Shown here piece after piece: positions 8,224 through 16,267 of a DNA stretch of 64,000 bases (within the stretch, counting starts at the first letter, position 1; the number at the start of each line of letters is the position of its first letter). A program made the translations under genes and the position numbers. Below the pieces are notes generated by a model. It had not been told where the DNA came from. It ran no database searches and was given only the letters and a program-made list of their open reading frames with translations. This stretch comes from Bradyrhizobium canariense (GTDB taxonomy: Bacteria > Pseudomonadota > Alphaproteobacteria > Rhizobiales > Xanthobacteraceae): contig NZ_LT629750.1 in assembly GCF_900105125.1 (NCBI RefSeq), positions 6,165,001 through 6,229,000 of the forward strand, in the 5' to 3' direction.

Positions 8224-8304
8224 ATGCAGACAGCAAACCGTAATTCGCGTCGGTCCTTCCTCGGAGCCGTTGGCGGACTTGGAAGCCATGTTCTGGCACC
8301 GTGA
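8224..8304 (+). pseudogene. Cut-off Tat signal peptide, 5' remnant of an exported protein gene
   Basis: A 26-codon frame 59 bp after the CHAT gene starts at an ATG preceded by GGGAGGT. It reads MQTANRNSRRSFLGAVGGLG, then SHVLAP and a stop. SRRSFLG is a clear twin-arginine motif at the head of a hydrophobic stretch. No mature domain follows, so this is probably the start of a Tat-exported protein gene, once co-transcribed with the CHAT gene and truncated by rearrangement. Confidence 0.6.
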
Positions 8305-8541
8305 CGGCAGCAACGGGTCAAAAAGCGAAGAACTCAAGCTGAGCAAATCCCGTCTGCAGGGCCCTCAACAACTGACATCCGGCCGGCCGAGTGGGATCGC
8401 GAGTGGGCATTTTGTGCACCAGGATTATTGAGCTGTGTAGCTTCCGATTTTCCATCCAGTCGCTTACGTACTCGAATGACGCAGACCTGGAGTTTCAGTC
8501 CAGGCACGCTTATCCAGCTGCAAAACAAAATAAGAAAAAAC
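8305..8541. other. Non-coding stretch between Tat remnant and tRNA fragment
   Basis: No frame here has a ribosome binding site or recognisable motif. It is likely scrambled DNA from successive insertions and deletions. Confidence 0.4.
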
Positions 8542-8592
8542 TGGCGCGCCCGACACGATTCGAACGTGTGACCTTTGCCTTCGGAGGGCAAC
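8542..8592 (-). tRNA. 3' fragment of tRNA-Arg(CCG), old attachment site
   Basis: Read on the minus strand this is the 3' part of a tRNA: anticodon arm with loop CTCCGAA (anticodon CCG, Arg), variable region, T arm with TTCGAAT, the acceptor 3' strand CGGGCGC and an encoded CCA. A T-rich stretch (TTTTTTCTTATTTTG) follows. The 5' half (D arm, 5' acceptor strand) is absent and is replaced by ybgC remnant sequence, so it is not a functional tRNA. It has the typical form of an attR left by a tRNA-Arg-targeting element. Confidence 0.8.
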
Positions 8593-8594
8593 GG

Positions 8595-8755
8595 TCAGGC
8601 GCGCAGACGATCTCTTAGTCACGGTGTCTACGGAAGAGCATAGATAAATCTGCTCCTCATTCACGCCTTAGCCGTCCAGCGACCCAACGAAAGTAATCCG
8701 CTGGGCCTCTGTTGCGACATCGTCAAACCAGTGTTCTCTACGCTATTATACGACG
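8595..8755. repeat. ybgC 3'-end/flank repeat, copy B
   Basis: Begins with a stretch identical to the inside of the intact ybgC (CAGGCGCGCAGACGATCTC, onward to TTAGTCACGG). It then jumps over most of the remaining coding bases to GCATAGATAAATCTG and continues with the 90-bp flank and core. It is thus a ybgC 3' end with an internal deletion, marking the right end of element 1. Confidence 0.8.
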
Positions 8756-8800
8756 ACGGCTCCTGCTTTATCCTATAGCGACCGAGCATACTCCACAGCC

Positions 8801-9079
8801 CTACTGCGTGCCCATCCGCTTACGACCTGGATGCACTACAGTGCAGTCAATCAAGTTACGTAAGGTGGCACGGGTTTCTATCACTTTTCGGTTGATCTTG
8901 AGCGCTTTGACGAGTTTCTTAACCTCCGAACGGTAAAGCTCACCGAACTTCGGGTGGTCGAACGGGATCACATTCTCGCTGCCGTCGCCCAGCAGCCCCA
9001 AGCGCGCATCAACGTTCTCCCGCTTCAGGTCGCACTCATCGATACGCTTGAGCAGCTCGTTGGGTTTACGGAAAGCCTG
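8801..9079 (-). pseudogene. Serine recombinase C-terminal remnant
   Basis: The minus-strand frame reads FRKPNELLKRIDECDLKREN, VDARLGLLGDG..., HPKFGELYRSEVKKLVKAL and ETRATLRNLIDCTVVHPG before a stop. This resembles the C-terminal coiled-coil region of large serine recombinases (a 'HPn...Y+..V..L...L.......A...l+.LId.vvl.P' pattern). The resolvase catalytic domain and zinc ribbon are missing; an in-frame stop lies immediately upstream. It ends about 60 bp from core B and may be the remains of this element's integrase. Confidence 0.65.
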
Positions 9080-9108
9080 CTAACGTCAAGCACCACACGC
9101 CTCCGCAG

Positions 9109-10158
9109 CTAGGGCCGGAGGGGAATTACCCGAAAATACCAGCCTCGCTCATTGCTGGAGTCGTTCACGCCGTCGGAGAACTTATAAAGTAGGTCATCGA
9201 TATCCGACTCGCTCAAACCGCAAGGGTTCTTTAGGACGCTTTGGTCGAATCCAACATTCCACAAGGTGAGCAGCTCGGACTTCTGGTTCCACCGGGGATG
9301 TACGAAGGTGATGGCCATCAGCCCGGGATACTCCCGAAAAATGCCATTTCGGGTCTGGTGACCGGCAAGATTACTTTTCCCATCGAACTCAGGCAGCGAA
9401 AAAAGTTGCTCACCAGGAGTCCCAAACCCGATCTGCCATAGCTCCCCACTGACGCAGCTCTCGGCAGGCGGGCAATCGTGAAAGAATACGGGCAGCAAGC
9501 TTGAGGGGCCGTAAGGCATGGTATTGAACCGTCCAAGATCGACCACAAGCACGGTCGGCCCATAATGTATTTGATCTCCCTTTACGTTGTTCGTGATTTT
9601 TTCGATGGTTGCGTCAAGGCGCTCGGCCAGGCTGGTGCCAGGCAGAGGTCCGGAAATTTCGACAGGATTGCCGAAATGAACGCCCGGCCCACGAGCCCGT
9701 GCGTCAAGATCGGCTGTACTGTCCAGCGCGTCGTAAGCGATTTGATTGTGGCGCGTGGACGGGTCGGCTATTTCTAGCGCTTTGACCTCGAAGTACACGT
9801 GTCCCGCCGGATGAGCGTGGACGAAATCGGGACGTTTTTGATTGAGCTGTCCCGTCCCCGGCGTCCGGTCGAGACGCACGCCTCGGTCGGCCATTTCCAG
9901 CCAGAAACAGGCTTCGGCGTAGACTTCGTAGGCCTGCGCCATCGACGTGTGGTCTTGCGGACCTTGAACCGCCTTCAGCTTCTTTCGCAGCTCATTGTTC
10001 AGAGATGCGAGCGTCGGCTCATTTGCCGATCGTGTCTCGATTTCATCGATCCGCGATGCCGTTATGAGAGCAATCGGGATCGACACGGTCAGGTTCGTGA
10101 GCATTTGCGAAATGCGAAGGAATTCTTGAGACGTCGTGAGAGCAGCCATGGCGGTCAC
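9109..10158 (-). CDS. PD-(D/E)XK-type nuclease-like protein encoded with AbiE
   Basis: 349 residues, starting at a GTG whose GTGA overlaps the stop of abiEii, so translation is coupled. Residues 76-130 carry a good PD-(D/E)XK pattern: helix AYEVYAEACFWLEMA with E82, then RPDFVHAH (D111), then VYFEVKAL with E124 and K126. The remainder has no motif I know. There is no signal peptide or membrane segment. Canonical AbiE has only two genes, so a coupled third gene with a nuclease signature is unusual and may add a second effector or a controller. The nuclease assignment is from motif only. Confidence 0.65.
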   Translation of the reverse strand: MTAMAALTTSQEFLRISQMLTNLTVSIPIALITASRIDEIETRSANEPTLASLNNELRKKLKAVQGPQDHTSMAQAYEVYAEACFWLEMADRGVRLDRTPGTGQLNQKRPDFVHAHPAGHVYFEVKALEIADPSTRHNQIAYDALDSTADLDARARGPGVHFGNPVEISGPLPGTSLAERLDATIEKITNNVKGDQIHYGPTVLVVDLGRFNTMPYGPSSLLPVFFHDCPPAESCVSGELWQIGFGTPGEQLFSLPEFDGKSNLAGHQTRNGIFREYPGLMAITFVHPRWNQKSELLTLWNVGFDQSVLKNPCGLSESDIDDLLYKFSDGVNDSSNERGWYFRVIPLRP

Positions 10159-11069
10159 TCAAGAACTGCGATCAACTGAGCCACAAGCTTTTCGCGATCT
10201 GCAGCATGCAGCTTATCGAGGTTGACCTGCTTCCATCGAACGGCGGGAAGCTCTGCTGCTCCATCGATGCCCAACAGAGCCCAATCTGCCTTCCCGCGTT
10301 TGAATCCGATCAGAAATTCTCGATGCTGCTTCGGCATTTTTCCAGATACCTCGGTGATCAAATCCTCGCGTGCCTTCAATAGCTCATCCAGCGAGACCGG
10401 ATCTGAGGTCATACCCTCGAAGCCGTGCTCGAATTCCTTGCGGATATCCTTTCGCCGCGGCACCACAACCTCCGAAATAGGCCGGTCATGGCTGATGAGA
10501 TAGACGATGAAAGCGCGCCTCAGGTCGTCGCTGATGCCCTCATTCGCCAGAAGATCGCGGATGTCAAAAAGATCGCGAGGATGTTGGCGGTCAAGGGCGG
10601 CGACGATTTTTCCCGCGTAGAGGTCGGAAAACGAGACGACTTGTGTCTCTGCAAAACCAAAGCTCTCCTCGACGTTCGGAAGCACGGATCTCATCTCGGG
10701 ATCGAAGACGCAACCACGAAGGACGGGAGTGACTTCGATCTTGATCTGAGCGCCAGCCCTTTGAAGTGTCAGCTTGGTAACGATGCCTTCCGCGCGGTTC
10801 ACGACCTCATTCACCTTGACGCCCGGAATTCTCTTGCCAATGGCGACAGCCATTCTTTTCATGCCCGCATCGATCGCGGCCAGCGATTCCGGCCGGCCGG
10901 CGACAGGCAGGTAGGTTAAGTCGATATCGACTGACAAACGCGGCATATCGCGCACGAATAGATTGATCGCAGTCCCGCCTTTGAGAGCAAAATCCTTTTC
11001 CGCCGCAACGAATGGCAAGGTCTCGATCAGCAGCGCAACCTGATGCCGATAGCGTTCAGATAGGGGCAC
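10155..11069 (-). CDS. abiEii: AbiEii-type nucleotidyltransferase toxin
   Basis: 304 residues, GTG start overlapping the antitoxin gene by 14 bp. It has the DNA-polymerase-beta-like nucleotidyltransferase signature of AbiEii/AbiGii toxins: LKGGTAINLF (29-38), SVDIDLTY (46-53, two catalytic carboxylates), IKIEVTP (third carboxylate, E112), and the family motif GKIVAALDRQHPRDLFDI (153-170). AbiEii toxins transfer nucleotides to target RNAs, and the pair works as a type IV toxin-antitoxin system giving phage resistance. All expected active-site residues are present, so it is probably functional. Confidence 0.9.
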   Translation of the reverse strand: MPLSERYRHQVALLIETLPFVAAEKDFALKGGTAINLFVRDMPRLSVDIDLTYLPVAGRPESLAAIDAGMKRMAVAIGKRIPGVKVNEVVNRAEGIVTKLTLQRAGAQIKIEVTPVLRGCVFDPEMRSVLPNVEESFGFAETQVVSFSDLYAGKIVAALDRQHPRDLFDIRDLLANEGISDDLRRAFIVYLISHDRPISEVVVPRRKDIRKEFEHGFEGMTSDPVSLDELLKAREDLITEVSGKMPKQHREFLIGFKRGKADWALLGIDGAAELPAVRWKQVNLDKLHAADREKLVAQLIAVLE

Positions 11070-11907
11070 TGAGATCCTCCGGCACGGTGATCAAATATTT
11101 CGGATCGAGCCTTCCGCCTTTCACCAGCATGCGCTTTCCTTTCCCCAAATCGACCTTGTCACGGTCTATTTGCTTCAGCCATGAATGGTTGTGCCGGTCG
11201 GCAAACCAGAAGAACAGCCTTTTGACTTTCACGCTTCGGCAATCGTCCAGCAGCTTTTGCAGCTTGCGGGGACTGAGGTTGCGCAAGCCTTCAACAAGCA
11301 TGTCAGCCTGGTGGAAGCTCTCGCTATTCGGCAGCTCGTCGAGCAGTTCGAGCAACGCGCGCTCGGGCGATGAGACGGTGAGCGGCCATTCGCCCTGGCC
11401 CCATATCTGCTTGAATGGGCCTGCCTGGAATTCATCGGCGGCTGCGCCGGTATTGTTCTGGACATTCCAGGCGAAGTTCTTGAGCCCCTTCGTCACCGGA
11501 TCGGCTTTGAAGAGCGTTGTGCTCTTGCGGAATGTGAAGCGTTCCTTGAGCGGAAGCTTGGACAGCCAGCTGGGCGGAGCAGTGGGACCATACAGATAAA
11601 CGACGGTCGGCCCTTCAGCCCGGAGGTAGTGCGAGAAGCCCTGCAATTCGAGCGCGGTTCGCCCTCCGACGATCAGGGGGCGCTCAAGCAGCGTCTGAAG
11701 CGATATGACGGCCTTCTGCCATGTCAGAGTGCCAAGCGGACGCTTGAAAGTTCCACGCGTCGGCTGAACCAGCCAGCCAGCCGAGACATACTGGCTGCGC
11801 AGACCTGTCGAATAGCCATGTTTCGTCATCCACCCAGCATCGACCAATAGGCCTTCCGGGAGGGTATGTTCAAGGTGGTTTAGCTTCCCGCCTGAATGCT
11901 CAGTCAT
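11056..11907 (-). CDS. abiEi: AbiEi-type antitoxin/repressor
   Basis: 283 residues from the ATG at 11907. The N-terminal 60 residues (VDAGWMTKHGYSTGLRSQYV...RGTFKRP) look like the AbiEi winged-helix DNA-binding domain. The rest contains the antitoxin core VSSPERALLELLDELP followed by LSPRKLQKLLDDC. Antitoxins of this family counter AbiEii and repress their own operon. A TTG three codons upstream is possible, but a -35/-10 pair places transcription start close to this ATG, suggesting a nearly leaderless message. Confidence 0.88.
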   Translation of the reverse strand: MTEHSGGKLNHLEHTLPEGLLVDAGWMTKHGYSTGLRSQYVSAGWLVQPTRGTFKRPLGTLTWQKAVISLQTLLERPLIVGGRTALELQGFSHYLRAEGPTVVYLYGPTAPPSWLSKLPLKERFTFRKSTTLFKADPVTKGLKNFAWNVQNNTGAAADEFQAGPFKQIWGQGEWPLTVSSPERALLELLDELPNSESFHQADMLVEGLRNLSPRKLQKLLDDCRSVKVKRLFFWFADRHNHSWLKQIDRDKVDLGKGKRMLVKGGRLDPKYLITVPEDLSAPI

Positions 11908-11914
11908 ACTAAGC

Positions 11915-11943
11915 AATATAGCAATATTTCAAACCAACGGCAA
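11915..11943 (-). promoter_or_regulatory. Predicted promoter of the abiE operon
   Basis: On the minus strand TTGCCG (-35) and TATATT (-10) are separated by 17 bp, and the -10 ends seven bases before the antitoxin ATG. The tandem repeat AGCAATAT-AGCAATAT (plus strand, 11912-11927) covers the -10 and could be an AbiEi binding site. Confidence 0.6.
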
Positions 11944-12050
11944 GTTTATAGATTTGCAAATTTGCTAAGCCTGACTATGCAGAAATCTCATGATCAAAAC
12001 CTGGCTTGCCGGGGCACGCCCAATCACATTTCGATCTCCAATGCGCAGCC

Positions 12051-12953
12051 ATGGGTGAAGCGAGGCGAAAAAGGGAAGCCGTCTTAAACGGGCCGTGTCC
12101 ATGCAGCTCGGGGAAGACCGCGCGCCTTTGTTGCTTCAACGGGCAGGGCTGGCACAAGCCGTCCGCAGTCCTTGGACTCAAAGCGCTGCCTGCCACGGGA
12201 CGTGTCGAAAAATGTTACATGAAGGAGCTGGGATCATGCGTTCCCCCCATCTCGGCCGAGCATATCATTTCGGATTCCGTCTGCCGCGTATTGATGGGCG
12301 ACGGTGAGTTCTCGATCTCAGGCGTTCCGTGGCTGGAAGCGGGCGAAACGAAGATCATGCCGCCTCTCCAGACAAAATGCCTCTGTACCAAGCACAACAG
12401 CGCGCTTAGCCCGCTCGATGCCTCTGCACATTACTTCTTCGCCTCCCTCAAATCTTATCTCGAACACGATGCCGGGTCGCGACACGCCATTCTATCCGGG
12501 CATGACCTCGAACGCTGGATTTTGAAAACCGCCAAAGCAGCTGCCGTGTCCCGGAACCTGGCACGTGGAAGACAACGACTGTCGGGCGCGTTCTCGCGAG
12601 ATGAGGCAATTCTCGACATGCTTGACGACTCCCGGCATTGGCCCGCAGGGGCGGGGCTGTTCTGCACCATGAACAGCGGCAACATCATGGAAAACATGCC
12701 GCGCTTTCAGTTCCAGCCGCTGACCGACGAGCAGGATGATATTAAAGCGTTCGCGATTAACATCATGGGCTTTCGCTTCGAGTTGCTGCTCGAAGCGCCT
12801 GATCTGAGCAAGTATCCGTCCTTGGCCGGTGCCAGATATCGACCCAGCCGAATCCTGATCTCGTATCCAACATCAACGAATTGGGTGACCCTGAGCTGGG
12901 AGGATGGCAAGCAACATCAGGAATTGACCGTCCAATGGCTTCAACGGCGTTGA
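12051..12953 (+). CDS. SEC-C motif protein with HNH-like core
   Basis: 300 residues from the ATG at 12051 (MGEARRKREAVLNG); a TTG start further upstream is less likely. The N-terminus has a canonical SEC-C zinc motif, CPCSSGKTARLCC (C16, C18, C27, C28). Residues 55-120 resemble a treble-clef/HNH nuclease: C55 and C63, then EHIISD (H71), then CLCTKHNSALSPLD (C110, C112, H115, N116). The rest is unassigned. SEC-C plus HNH-like suggests a nucleic-acid-acting enzyme, possibly a defence nuclease. It is followed on the same strand by a trypsin-like protease gene about 150 bp away. Confidence 0.7.
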   Translation: MGEARRKREAVLNGPCPCSSGKTARLCCFNGQGWHKPSAVLGLKALPATGRVEKCYMKELGSCVPPISAEHIISDSVCRVLMGDGEFSISGVPWLEAGETKIMPPLQTKCLCTKHNSALSPLDASAHYFFASLKSYLEHDAGSRHAILSGHDLERWILKTAKAAAVSRNLARGRQRLSGAFSRDEAILDMLDDSRHWPAGAGLFCTMNSGNIMENMPRFQFQPLTDEQDDIKAFAINIMGFRFELLLEAPDLSKYPSLAGARYRPSRILISYPTSTNWVTLSWEDGKQHQELTVQWLQRR

Positions 12954-13107
12954 CCCTTCGCAACGGACAAATCGTTCTGCGTCGGGTGCGGCACGGGCCG
13001 GGATGGTGCGAGCCGCCCATCAGGGCTGGCTGTCCCAGTAAGGCGCCGCCGCCGCATTGGCGTTTCCAGTTGCAGTCGAGCCATTCGGATGCGTGTGGAG
13101 CCGATGC

Positions 13108-14091
13108 ATGAGCTTCCCGATCGAGCCCGGAGCCGGCGAGGTGGACGAGCGAGGGCTCTTTCTCGTCCAGGCCCCAGACATCCGCGCCAGGGTCTTGCCG
13201 CTGTTCGGCTTCGATCCGAGGCGATCCGACGACCGCCCGGTCGGCCACGGCACCACCTTTCGTATCGACCCATGGTCCCGCTGTCTCACCGCATTCCACG
13301 TCCTGGAGGATCTCTTCGAGGTTGACGAAGCCGGTACCGGGGCGGCGCTTCGACCGGGGCTGCGGCTTGCAGCGCTCGAGGTCGAAGGAACAGGGTTCGG
13401 CCTGATCGGACTACGCGCGGACGCTTGGCGACCACTGGCTGGATCGTATGCCTTCTGCGGCGTCGAGGCCCCGCCGTTCCAGACGCCGCGTCTTCGGAAT
13501 CTGACGGAACTGGTCGTGTTGAGAATCCGCCCTGCGACGCAATCCTCCGAGGGCACTCCGTACTGGCCGCTCGATCTGCGGCGGTGGCGGCCTGTGCGCG
13601 GCGAGCGCGTGCTCGCACTCGGCTTCCCGAACCTCGACGAAGAGGGCCGCGAGGAACGGCCGATCTCCCAATACCTATATGGGTCCTTCGGTGAGATCAC
13701 GGACGTGGAGCCGGCGGACGGGGCGCGCGGCCGCCCCTGGCCGGTAATCAGAGTCGCAGCCGAATGGCCGGGCGGCATGAGCGGCGGCCCGGTGTTCAAC
13801 GAGACCGGCAACCTCATAGGCGTGGTCAGCAGCGGTATCGCCGGCGGGACGGGTACGGCAACCTTCTTCTCAGGCTGGAACATGGCCGACCGGATCTTGG
13901 GTTCGATCGATCCCAACAACCCCGGACGCTTCCTGTGTCACGGCGTTTTTGACGATGCAGGCGAGCTCGTCCACGCGACGCAGGATGCCGAGCAAGCGAG
14001 GCGCTTCGCCGAGACTCGCGGACTGACAGACCACGCCGTCGTTTCTGTCGACCCACACCGGGAAGGCTGGATGCGCGTGAATGGGCGATAG
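13108..14091 (+). CDS. Trypsin-like serine protease (cytoplasmic)
   Basis: 327 residues. I use the ATG with GGAG seven bases upstream. The chymotrypsin-fold signature is visible: TAFHVLED (H64), the strand LTELVVLRI where the catalytic Asp is usual but Glu134 is found, and the nucleophile motif PGGMSGGPVF (S225). No signal peptide is present, so it should act inside the cell. Such proteases occur in bacterial conflict systems, where cleavage switches a partner on; the nearest same-strand partner is the SEC-C/HNH-like protein. Activity with Glu in place of Asp is uncertain. Confidence 0.75.
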   Translation: MSFPIEPGAGEVDERGLFLVQAPDIRARVLPLFGFDPRRSDDRPVGHGTTFRIDPWSRCLTAFHVLEDLFEVDEAGTGAALRPGLRLAALEVEGTGFGLIGLRADAWRPLAGSYAFCGVEAPPFQTPRLRNLTELVVLRIRPATQSSEGTPYWPLDLRRWRPVRGERVLALGFPNLDEEGREERPISQYLYGSFGEITDVEPADGARGRPWPVIRVAAEWPGGMSGGPVFNETGNLIGVVSSGIAGGTGTATFFSGWNMADRILGSIDPNNPGRFLCHGVFDDAGELVHATQDAEQARRFAETRGLTDHAVVSVDPHREGWMRVNGR

Positions 14092-14136
14092 TGACGCGCA
14101 TGAGTCGGGAACGGTCCCACCGCGAGACTTCCCCTT

Positions 14137-16119
14137 CTAACGAGCGCCATCGCCGGGTTGGCCGGCCGCTGGATTACCAAACAAGAACGAGAAATCGCAC
14201 TGAAGCTTGGCGCTGAGTTCGTGGTCAGGGAAACGCTCCATCGCCGCCGTCCAAACCTTCGCTGCCGTTGCCGCGTCACCGCTGTTCCAGTGAGCGCCAC
14301 CAAGATCGAACATCGCAACAGCATAGTCTGGATCGAGCGCAAGCGCCTTTTCGTAGGCCTCGATCGCCTCTCTCCATCTATCGAGGCTGGCGTAAGCCGC
14401 AGCCAGCTGAAACCAGCTCATGGCGTCCGGTTGAACGATCTGGGCCTGCTCCAGCAGTAGCGGCACGCTCTCATCGAACCGCTCCAGAGCTTTGAGGGCA
14501 ATCGCCAGGCAATAGCCGTAATCGCCGCCCGCCAATTCATAGGCCTTACGAAAACAGCGCTCCGCCTCCGCCCAGTCCTCCTCATCCTGCGCCCAGTGGC
14601 CCAGACGATCCCAAGGCAGCGCGGCGTTCTCGGAGTCGATGTGGACAATGTGGCGATCAAATTCCTCGCGGAACTCGCCGTAGCTCTTTCCGATGTTCTC
14701 CCCTCGGCCGCGCAGATAGAACATTGTCATGAGAAGCTCCCACCTCGCGGCGGGGTCCTCGGGGTTCGCCCTTACATAACGTTGCCAGAAAGGCGCGGCT
14801 TGGCGGGCGTTGTCCACACTCGCGCGCCCAGAGCCAGCGACCAGACGGCGACACCAGGGCCAAATCCAACGGTGGCGATCGGCCTGAGCCACCAGGCCAT
14901 TGATTTCGCGAAACGCTGCACGGCCGTCGCCAAGGTTGAAAAGGACGTTGGCGCGCCAGCCGGTGACCGCAGAGATCCGGCCCTGCTTTTGATCCGAGAA
15001 GACGACCTGGTCGAGATGACGCAAGGCGTCCTCGTATTTGCCCAGGCGGACATAGTGGGTGCCCAGCGCGTTGTGGACCTCCGCAAGGTCGGAATTCAAC
15101 CGTAAAGCTTCGCGGTAGTGATCCACCGCCTGTTCATGGTCACCGAGCAGCGCGTAACTGGAGCCAAGGTTTTTGTGGATCTGAGCCGCCAGTTCGGGTG
15201 ACGCAGCGAGCGCCGGGTCGGCCAGCGCGGTTTCGAAAGCGCGCCTTGCTTCCTGCTCATTACGGAGAGCGTGGAAGGCGTTTCCGATCGTGTAGTGTCG
15301 GTCGCCGCGCTGGGGATGATCGTCGGCGAGCCTTGTCCGGAAAAAGCTGATGGCCTCCTTGATCCGCTCTGGGCGGCGGCTCATGCCGTCCATGCCTAGG
15401 TTGATCTCGGACATGTAACAAATGCCCATTTCGTCACTGCCGGTGCCAAGAACGGCCGCGAACTTAGCGAAGCCGGCGCTAATCGCCTCGTCTGCGTTCT
15501 TCTCGTAGAGTTGCACAAGCAGCTTGCGCGCCAGGGCCGGCTCCTCGGGAACGTGAACTTCCGGCGGAGACTTCAGAACGTGATTAGACAGTTCCGCCGC
15601 GGCCATGCTGACTTGCTCTACGCGCCGATCGCGTGACGACTTCGCCCCGGAACGGGCGAGATCCGCGAGCTGGCCAAGGCGCTCGACTGTCAGCTCTTCA
15701 ACGAAAGAGACTGTCACTGACTGCTGGTCGGTCCAGTTCGTCGTGCCATGTTCATATTGACGAGCAACGCTTTCCGCCGTGCGGATGCGTAAGGAGCCCG
15801 TCGGCGCGTGATACGCGACGTAAACGCTGTAGGGCTGCATAAGCAGGTAGTTGAGGTTAGTACGGCGCACCTCCACACTGAGCGAACCGTCAGCGTTCAG
15901 TGCACTCTCGGTTCCTTTAAGTTGGACGTGGACCCGGGCATTGGTGGCCTGCCCATCAGCCATCGCCTCGATCTGGCAGTCGGTCCCGTAGTCCTTGCGG
16001 TCCGGTGCCTGCAAAATGAAAGCGCCGCTGTGGGTAAGTCGCATCTGGAAGGCCGCAATCGCCTCGTCCTCGATCTCGTGATTTCGGTCACGACGCGGTA
16101 GTTCGTCAAAGTGACTCAT
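14137..16119 (-). CDS. DUF4365 nuclease-like domain fused to TPR repeats
   Basis: 660 residues from the ATG giving MSHFDELPRRDRNHEIEDEA. Residues 10-150 match DUF4365, a PD-(D/E)XK-like fold: acidic helix EIEDEAIAAF, DYGTDCQIE (D47), and VQLKGTE (Q66, K68). From about 250 to 640 the protein is TPR-like, with several clear units (HYREALRLNSDLAEVHNALG, and AYEKALALDPDYAVAMFDLG). DUF4365 is also the DREN nuclease of SPARDA-type short Argonaute systems. Here it is a separate gene about 150 bp downstream of a short Argonaute on the same strand. It may be part of that system or an independent defence gene. It converges on the protease gene. Confidence 0.75.
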   Translation of the reverse strand: MSHFDELPRRDRNHEIEDEAIAAFQMRLTHSGAFILQAPDRKDYGTDCQIEAMADGQATNARVHVQLKGTESALNADGSLSVEVRRTNLNYLLMQPYSVYVAYHAPTGSLRIRTAESVARQYEHGTTNWTDQQSVTVSFVEELTVERLGQLADLARSGAKSSRDRRVEQVSMAAAELSNHVLKSPPEVHVPEEPALARKLLVQLYEKNADEAISAGFAKFAAVLGTGSDEMGICYMSEINLGMDGMSRRPERIKEAISFFRTRLADDHPQRGDRHYTIGNAFHALRNEQEARRAFETALADPALAASPELAAQIHKNLGSSYALLGDHEQAVDHYREALRLNSDLAEVHNALGTHYVRLGKYEDALRHLDQVVFSDQKQGRISAVTGWRANVLFNLGDGRAAFREINGLVAQADRHRWIWPWCRRLVAGSGRASVDNARQAAPFWQRYVRANPEDPAARWELLMTMFYLRGRGENIGKSYGEFREEFDRHIVHIDSENAALPWDRLGHWAQDEEDWAEAERCFRKAYELAGGDYGYCLAIALKALERFDESVPLLLEQAQIVQPDAMSWFQLAAAYASLDRWREAIEAYEKALALDPDYAVAMFDLGGAHWNSGDAATAAKVWTAAMERFPDHELSAKLQCDFSFLFGNPAAGQPGDGAR

Positions 16120-16267
16120 AAGCTTAGCTTGATGTGGGCGTTCGGTTGTCTCTATTGCCGTGGATGGTATCGTACGCTGCAACCCTGCCGGATGCCCACG
16201 CGGCCCTATCGGAAGCGGACGCAAGGAGTCCGAGCGGAAGAGGGGCCGCCTGGAGCCTCCGGAATCG

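Larger units (their letters stand above)
4373..8734. mobile_element. Element 1 of the tandem ybgC-targeted island (about 4.4 kb)
   Basis: Bounded by cores A and B. It starts with a tyrosine-recombinase remnant and ends with a tRNA-Arg 3' fragment and a decayed ybgC 3' end. Cargo: a small secreted protein, the TPR-CHAT protein and a cut-off Tat signal peptide. No intact integrase is present, so it should be immobile alone. Boundaries are inferred from the repeats. Confidence 0.55.
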
